64,000 nt of DNA from Dallia pectoralis (lineage: Eukaryota > Chordata > Actinopteri > Esociformes > Umbridae). The stretch spans positions 9,275,390 through 9,339,389 of the forward strand of contig CM055747.1 in assembly GCA_029465975.1 (NCBI GenBank), read 5' to 3'. Of this stretch, positions 1 to 64,000 are shown piece by piece. The position numbers were made by a program, and so were the translations under genes. Within the stretch, counting starts at the first letter, position 1. Each line of letters begins with the position of its first letter. The notes beneath the pieces were generated by a model. The model did not search any database. It saw nothing but the letters and a program-made list of their open reading frames with translations, and was not told the DNA's origin.

Positions 1-1271
1 GCACCTTTTCCTTACACAATAAACAACCCATCAATCATGGTCCAATCTGACTGTTCCAATCTTCCACGTTTGACTTCGGTCTACGCAGCACTTATCCTCG
101 ATTGAGGCCTAATGCTTCGAGTGAATACCCACGCATTTCCATTACAAGAAATCCTGTTCCTTGCGAGATTTCGCTAACATTCCAAAATGTGTCTTGGCTG
201 AGACGGCTATTCAGCTGAGCAGGGCAACGGCAGGACCATGTCTTCACAGGATGCCCTTATAAGGCCAAAATGTCAGTGGGCAGCTCTCCAGGGGACACTG
301 AGCTTAGCATCTCGCCCAGGTTGAGGTAGAGCTGATGTAAATCCTGTCTGTCAGGTAGGCGTGTCCCACAGGATTCACACCGCAGGAAGAAGCCTCTGCA
401 CTCTCTGGGGTACCCGTGACATTCACCGTAGAATGTTGTTAAGTTAAAGGACAGAGGATGTGTTTAGGACTGGCTGTGGGCTTTCAGCTGTCGTTGTGTC
501 GGAGTTGGAAGAGCAGCAACGCAGTGATGGCGACAGTCATCTGCATAATCACCAACACTGGTGTCATGTTATCTCACCACAGCTCTGTTGGAATGGGTAT
601 CATGCTTTGAATAAAGAGAGAGAGAGAGATGGGCAAGTCATAGCACTTTCTCATACAAACAAAGACACAATATATAAACACTGAAAGAGGCCAGCTGTGA
701 ACCTGTGATCAAAACTGAAGATGACACACTTTTTTGTGTTGCCATGGAGATGTTTGGATTTTACTGGACGAGGTAATACTGTAAGAGAAGGTCTGAAACA
801 TTGTTAGCACAGCACGATACAGGACGACCAAAACACACAAACACTAACATCTATGGACGCACACACATTTGTCTTCAGGGAAGCTGTGAAAGAGCAGGTT
901 ATTACTTTTTTTGTATCAAGTGCCTCTGGTACATAAGTTATTTTCCCTCTTCAGGATGGTTGTATGATTAAGGGTCAAAGAAATCACACTGTTCAGATTT
1001 TCTGTCTTCTGTTTGGTCTTTCCTTCTGATATTATTCTCGGCAAAGAGTTTGAGGAATTGAAAACAGATTGACTGGTTTGCGAACCTATCAGTTTAAATT
1101 CCGATTTCACAATGTCTGTGCTCACTATCAACATGCCAAATGCACAAATGCAAAAAAAAGTATAATGCAGGCGAAATGCTTACTTTAAGACGTTTTTCCA
1201 AGAAATATATACATATCTTTACAGAAGACAGAAATTAATATCTAACAAACGAATGTGCCGGTGTGATTTAA
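1..1271. other. Upstream intergenic DNA, no gene assigned
   Basis: No exon of a recognised neighbour is found. On the minus strand 257-463 is open for 68 codons, Cys-rich and ends in a stop (see findings). A short (GA)n tract occurs near 617-630. The remainder looks like ordinary non-coding DNA. Confidence 0.5.
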
Positions 1272-2171
1272 TAACATATAGGTGAATATACAGGTAGGGT
1301 TTATTAACATATAGATGTACATACAGATGTGGTTTATAAACATATAGATGTACATACAGGTGTGGTTTATAAACATATAGATGTACATACAGGTGTGGTT
1401 TATAAACATATAGATGTACATACAGGTGGGGTTTATTAACATATAGATGAACATACAGGTGAGGTTTATTAACATAGATGAACATACATGTGGGGTTTAT
1501 TAACATATAGATGAACATACATGTGGGGTTTATTAACATATAGATGAACATACAGGTGGGTTTTATTAACATATAGATGAACGTACAGGTGGGGTTTATT
1601 AACATATAGATGAACATACATGTGGGGTTTATTAACATATAGATGAACATACAGGTGGGGTTTATTAACATATAGATGAACATACATGTGGGGTTTATTA
1701 ACATATAGATGAACATACTGGTGGGGTTTATTAAAAAATAGATGTACATACATGTGGGGTTTATTAACATATAGATGAACATACAGGTGGGTTTTATTGA
1801 CATATAGATGAACATACAGGTGGGGTTTATTAACATATAGATGAACGTACAGGTGGGTTTTATTGACATATAGATGAACATACAGGTGGGGTTTATTAAC
1901 ATATAGATGAACATACATGTGGGGTTTATTAACATATGGATGAACATACAGGTGGGGTTTATTAACATATAGATGTACATACAGGTGTGGTTTATATATA
2001 TAGATGAACATACAGGTGGGGTTTATTCACATATAGATGTACATACAGGTGGGGTTTATTAAAATATAGATGTACATACAGGTATGGTATATTAACATAT
2101 AGATGTACATACAGGTGTGGTTTATTAATATATAGATAAACATACAGGTAGGGTTCATTTACATATATTTT
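1272..2171. repeat. 33-bp minisatellite, about 27 copies
   Basis: A tandem array of a 33-bp unit containing gggtttattaacatataga followed by tgaacatacaggt, with scattered substitutions (tgtacat for tgaacat, ggtgtgg for ggtgggg) and a few shortened units. Because 33 is a multiple of three and the unit has no stop in several frames, it creates long spurious ORFs on the minus strand. It lies about 1.7 kb upstream of the camk2a start. Confidence 0.95.
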
Positions 2172-3539
2172 CTAATTGCTCTGGCAATGCTCAGCGCAAT
2201 TTGAAACCTGTGCTTAAATTAGATTTGTGACAATCATTGTTTTTCAATGCTTCTAAATGTGATTAACCGTGATTCAACAAATTCAGTTTCTTGATGAGAG
2301 TGACATACCACCTTTGAACACTTGGGGACAGTCTTAATCTTGTGTCATACACAGCGCTGTTAGTTTCTCATGGGACAATTATTATACTGGTGACTTCATG
2401 CATCTTGAGAGTCTTCTACGCCCTTCTTCTCACTCCAGGAGGCAAGTTAGCAGCTCTGTGAGTTGTGTGAATAGACATGTGTTCCAAGGACTTTATAAAC
2501 GAAAATATCAACATGAGCAGGTTGTTCTGATCGAGGCAATATATTATCTGCCAGAAACCAACAATGGATCTTTGTTCATTAAAAAGATTTGCAAGGAGCA
2601 AACATTCCAAACACTGTTTTTCAAGATAAAACACCAGGACTACAAATGTTATTAAAATAGTTGACGAAACCCACATGTGTCCTCATATTCTCTATATCAA
2701 AACCTTTGGCAAAAGGAGGAATAAACAATGATAAAAGCATTCCTGATTCACGATGCCAGAACCCTTGTCCAATAGAGTCCTTGTCCAATAGAATCCTGTT
2801 TTTTAACGACCTCTAAATGTTGACCTGAAGCTGATTGTTAGAATAGAACAATATTGTCAGTTGTACAACTGAATGCCTTCAACTGAAATGTGTTCTCTGC
2901 ATTTTACCCAAGCCTGAGGTGCAGGGGGCAGCCCTAATCAGTTACCTGGTTTGACTTCCACGCATTTTAGGGTTAACTGTCTTGCTCAAGGACACAAGCA
3001 CAGGTGGATGGGGTTGGGCTTGGGCTGTGATGAAATCTTAATCGCTCTCGCAACTGTGTCGTAGAACAGACTGCGCATGTCGCCAGCGACGAAGGACATA
3101 GTCAAGCTTGTTACTTTTTATATATTCCCACTGGGGTCTCACAGTAGCCTGACTGGGGTTGGTGGCTGAAAGTGTTGTGAATGACTATGATGAAAATGCA
3201 AGAATCCTCAACAAAAAACCTTAATATATTCTGTTCCTCATGGATAAACATGTTTTCTTTAGTCTGTGTAAAATGGTTGGCACACCGGAGACAGATCACA
3301 GTTTGGTCACATATTCTTTCCCTAGAAATATATCAGGACTTATTACAATTATTTCTTAATCAAAAGTGAATTATTGCACTTGCTTGATTGCTTCATTAGT
3401 TACGTTAGTGAACTGAAATTGCTGTGGATGATATTGCTGATTTGCATGTCGATGTTAGAAATTCATACATATCCGCTTGTTACGCACATATGTTTATATG
3501 TTCCGCCTCATGTATGTGCCAGGCCATATGTTTAAACGG
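2172..3539. other. Upstream non-coding DNA
   Basis: AT-rich single-copy-looking sequence between the minisatellite and the promoter. I see no coding exon, RNA gene or clear transposon end. Distal regulatory elements may be present but cannot be recognised by eye. Confidence 0.5.
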
Positions 3540-3885
3540 CAGCGCGCATAGCTGCCTCCTCTCTTCTCCTACTCGTCTGTCTGTGAAGTGTGCATTTTAG
3601 AGAGGAGCGGGATGCAGTTGCCATGACAATGGAGCTGTGTATTTAGAGAGCGCAGACAGAGCTGCGATTGGAGGAGCCAAGAGAAGCGGGCGGGCGAAAT
3701 GCCGGAGCAAACCTGCCAGCCAGCCATCCCCCTCCACTTCCACACGCCATAGATCAGGAAAGTGATAGAGACGCCTGGTTCTCATCAAGGCTTCCAACCC
3801 ATTCTCTGTCTGTCGCTTCCAGTCCGCTCCAAAAAAAAACATTCAACTAAAGGACCACCTGAAACGCACCTCCTCAAAATCCAGC
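3540..3885 (+). promoter_or_regulatory. Putative core promoter and 5' UTR of camk2a
   Basis: A locally GC-richer stretch runs directly into the start codon. It contains a TATA-like tatttaga (3640-3647), an inverted CCAAT box attgg (3667-3671) and a GC-rich cgggcggg block near 3688. The transcription start cannot be fixed by eye, so the division between promoter and 5' UTR is inference. The coding ATG at 3886 has a strong context (A at -3, G at +4). Confidence 0.5.
3699..3752 (+). other. Upstream ORF in the camk2a leader
   Basis: A 17-codon ORF with its own stop lies 134 bases before the kinase start codon. A second, 7-codon uORF starts at 3623 and stops at 3646. If the transcript begins upstream of them, they could lower translation of the kinase. 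Whether they are transcribed is not visible from the sequence. Confidence 0.35.
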
Positions 3886-62295
<58,410 letters not shown>

Positions 62296-64000
62296 GTAAG
62301 GCTATCGCCCTCTCGTCACCTCTTACGGCCCCACCGCTAGTAGGCTGGACGCTCATTGGACCGGCTGACAGCATTCAGGAGGACTACATCACTGCTAAAC
62401 TAAAGTGACTGTCTAAGGGCATCCTATATGTTCCATAGTCACTCGCACTGGGAGCTGTTGAGATATGGCTTTCCTCTGGCTCCAACAGGGTCGCTCAGTT
62501 ACGATATAAATAACGCTATAACACCAGCACAACGCAGCTATGAATAGTTTCAGTCTCACGTCAGTTACAGTACACTGACACGGGTACCGGATTACAAACT
62601 AGCGGTCGGGGAAAAACAGGTTCAAGAATCTCTGCCGTATGTTTTGGGTGATGAGTCTACTGTGCGGACTGACCGCCGTAGCGATGTCCCTGTTCATATT
62701 ATAGAGCAATGCAAATGGATGTCAAATCGATTCTCTTTTGACAGCTCGACTGATGCAAAACTCTATTAATATAAAATCGGGTTAAATAAGCATTTACGGG
62801 GGACAACTCTGCAGGATATGTCATTAAGAGCTTCTGCAGTTGAGCTCACATGTTCAAGAGAATAAACAGCAAAAAAGAAGGCTTCCGTCTGAGAGTAAGA
62901 CTTCACCTTTGACCTACTAGAACTGAAGTAAAATGGGCTTACGAGGAAATTCTGGTCTTTGATTACAGTTTGTCTTTTTAGACAAATATTAGAATTTCAG
63001 CACTTCATGTCTTCTTCCGAAAGAGTGGTTTCAGGACATGTCATTGTGAGTTCTCCTGGGAGGAGAATTATCTGTGGCAGAGCTGTGATTAGGGTGATGC
63101 AGGGAAACTGTGTGGGTGGAGAGTGGGCGAGAGATAGGAAGGCATTATCTGCAGTGGTGCCGTGGGCCTGAGGAAAGGCTACAGAAAAGAGAGGTATGGA
63201 AGGTGAATGGCTTCATAAAGCTCATGGCAACAGTACAGACGTGTGTGTGTTCTTGGTCAGTTTCTTTTTACCGTCAATCAGTCTCTTAAAGACCACAACA
63301 AATGTCACCTAAGTTTTACAGTACGTGTTGGTTAGTATGAATTTCTCAAGTGGCCTGAATTCGGTCAGTTGTGATTACTGAGAAGAAAGAAGTTAGTTGG
63401 AGCTCTAACTGCAAGGATGTAACCCCGGCGAGCGTCCCCTCTTTAACATATGCAAGGCGCTTCCTTGCTTTTCTCTGACTCTGAGTTGCGACCCGGAGCT
63501 GGTGGGAGTAAAGCTCTATCTGCTGGCACAGTGGAGCCCTCTGTGTGGGCGGAGAACAGCCCCCACACACTCAGCAGAGCACAGGGAGGCAGCAGGCAGC
63601 GCACACAAACACACAGACGGACGTACATATGCACACGCGCACACACACATATACAGACTGTACATGCGCGAGTACCACCTACGCTTGCAGGAACACACAC
63701 TTTACGTACGTACCTTAGAAGTAGTAGAATGTATTGGGCCCGGTGAAAACTGTCTCACGATTTCTATAAGGATATGCATAATAAAATGACAAAGTAGTAG
63801 TATTTTGGTCTCTTCTGTCCATAGAACCAGGTTGCATTGAAGTTCCAGTTACGTTTGGTAAACTGTAGGTGCTAGAGTTTGTTGTTTGATGACAGTTACG
63901 GCTTTTATATGGCAAACCTCCCAAACAACTTGTATTAATGTAGGTGGCTTCTGATCACAGTTTTGGATACCTTCTGACCCAAAGACCAAACTAACGTCTT
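62296..64000 (+). other. Start of intron 15
   Basis: Non-coding to the end of the window; a CA-rich tract lies at about 63600-63655. No hub-domain exon found. Confidence 0.65.

Noticed and set aside
1219..2011. Long minus-strand ORFs of up to 253 codons with MFIYMLINPTC-type repeats
   Set aside because: They are the translation of the 33-bp minisatellite, open in several frames at once because the period is a multiple of three.

Overview
The window is animal nuclear DNA, almost certainly from a teleost fish. It is AT-rich and gene-poor, with small GT-AG exons scattered through introns of up to 17 kb. It is crowded with transposon families typical of ray-finned fish: Sleeping Beauty-like and other Tc1 elements, hAT elements, Ty3/gypsy-type LTRs and L2/Rex-like LINE fragments. 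I cannot fix the species from sequence alone.

One protein-coding gene fills the window: the alpha subunit of calcium/calmodulin-dependent protein kinase II (camk2a), on the + strand. Fifteen coding exons can be placed exactly between 3886 and 62295. Their lengths add up to an uninterrupted frame of 354 codons plus one base. They encode the whole kinase domain, the autoregulatory and calmodulin-binding segment (Thr286, Thr305, Thr306), the variable linker with the nuclear-localisation exon of the alpha-B isoform, and the start of the link to the hub domain. The association (hub) domain must lie beyond 64000, so the gene is 3'-partial here. Inside intron 12 the reading frame of exon 13 extends upstream into a hydrophobic leader starting with ATG at 60512. 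This is the expected first exon of alpha-KAP, the membrane-anchored, kinase-less product of the same gene.

Region by region: 1-3540 is upstream DNA with a 33-bp minisatellite (1272-2171); 3540-3885 is the promoter/5' UTR with small upstream ORFs; 3948-7634 is intron 1 with a Tc1 remnant holding a solo LTR and a 15-bp minisatellite. Introns 2 and 3 (7730-24844 and 24905-41330) carry most of the mobile DNA: a LINE 3' end, a Sleeping Beauty-like Tc1 split by a solo LTR, a THAP/P2X7-ballast-bearing element with TTAA flanks, further Tc1 copies, solo LTRs, a gypsy chromodomain fragment, a 344-bp TRIM-like element, and a stack of hAT elements nested in a Tc1. Intron 4 has a hAT and a Tc1 MITE. Intron 8 holds a nearly intact, young, non-autonomous LTR element (52431-56354) in antisense orientation. 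Introns 9-14 are short and mostly repeat-free.

The most interesting items are the alpha-KAP exon, the LTR element whose primer-binding site is complementary to its own predicted RNA 5' end (self-priming, as in Tf1/sushi elements), the miniature LTR element with tRNA-like A and B boxes inside its LTRs, and the TTAA element combining a THAP exon with a P2X7-ballast-like gene on the other strand.
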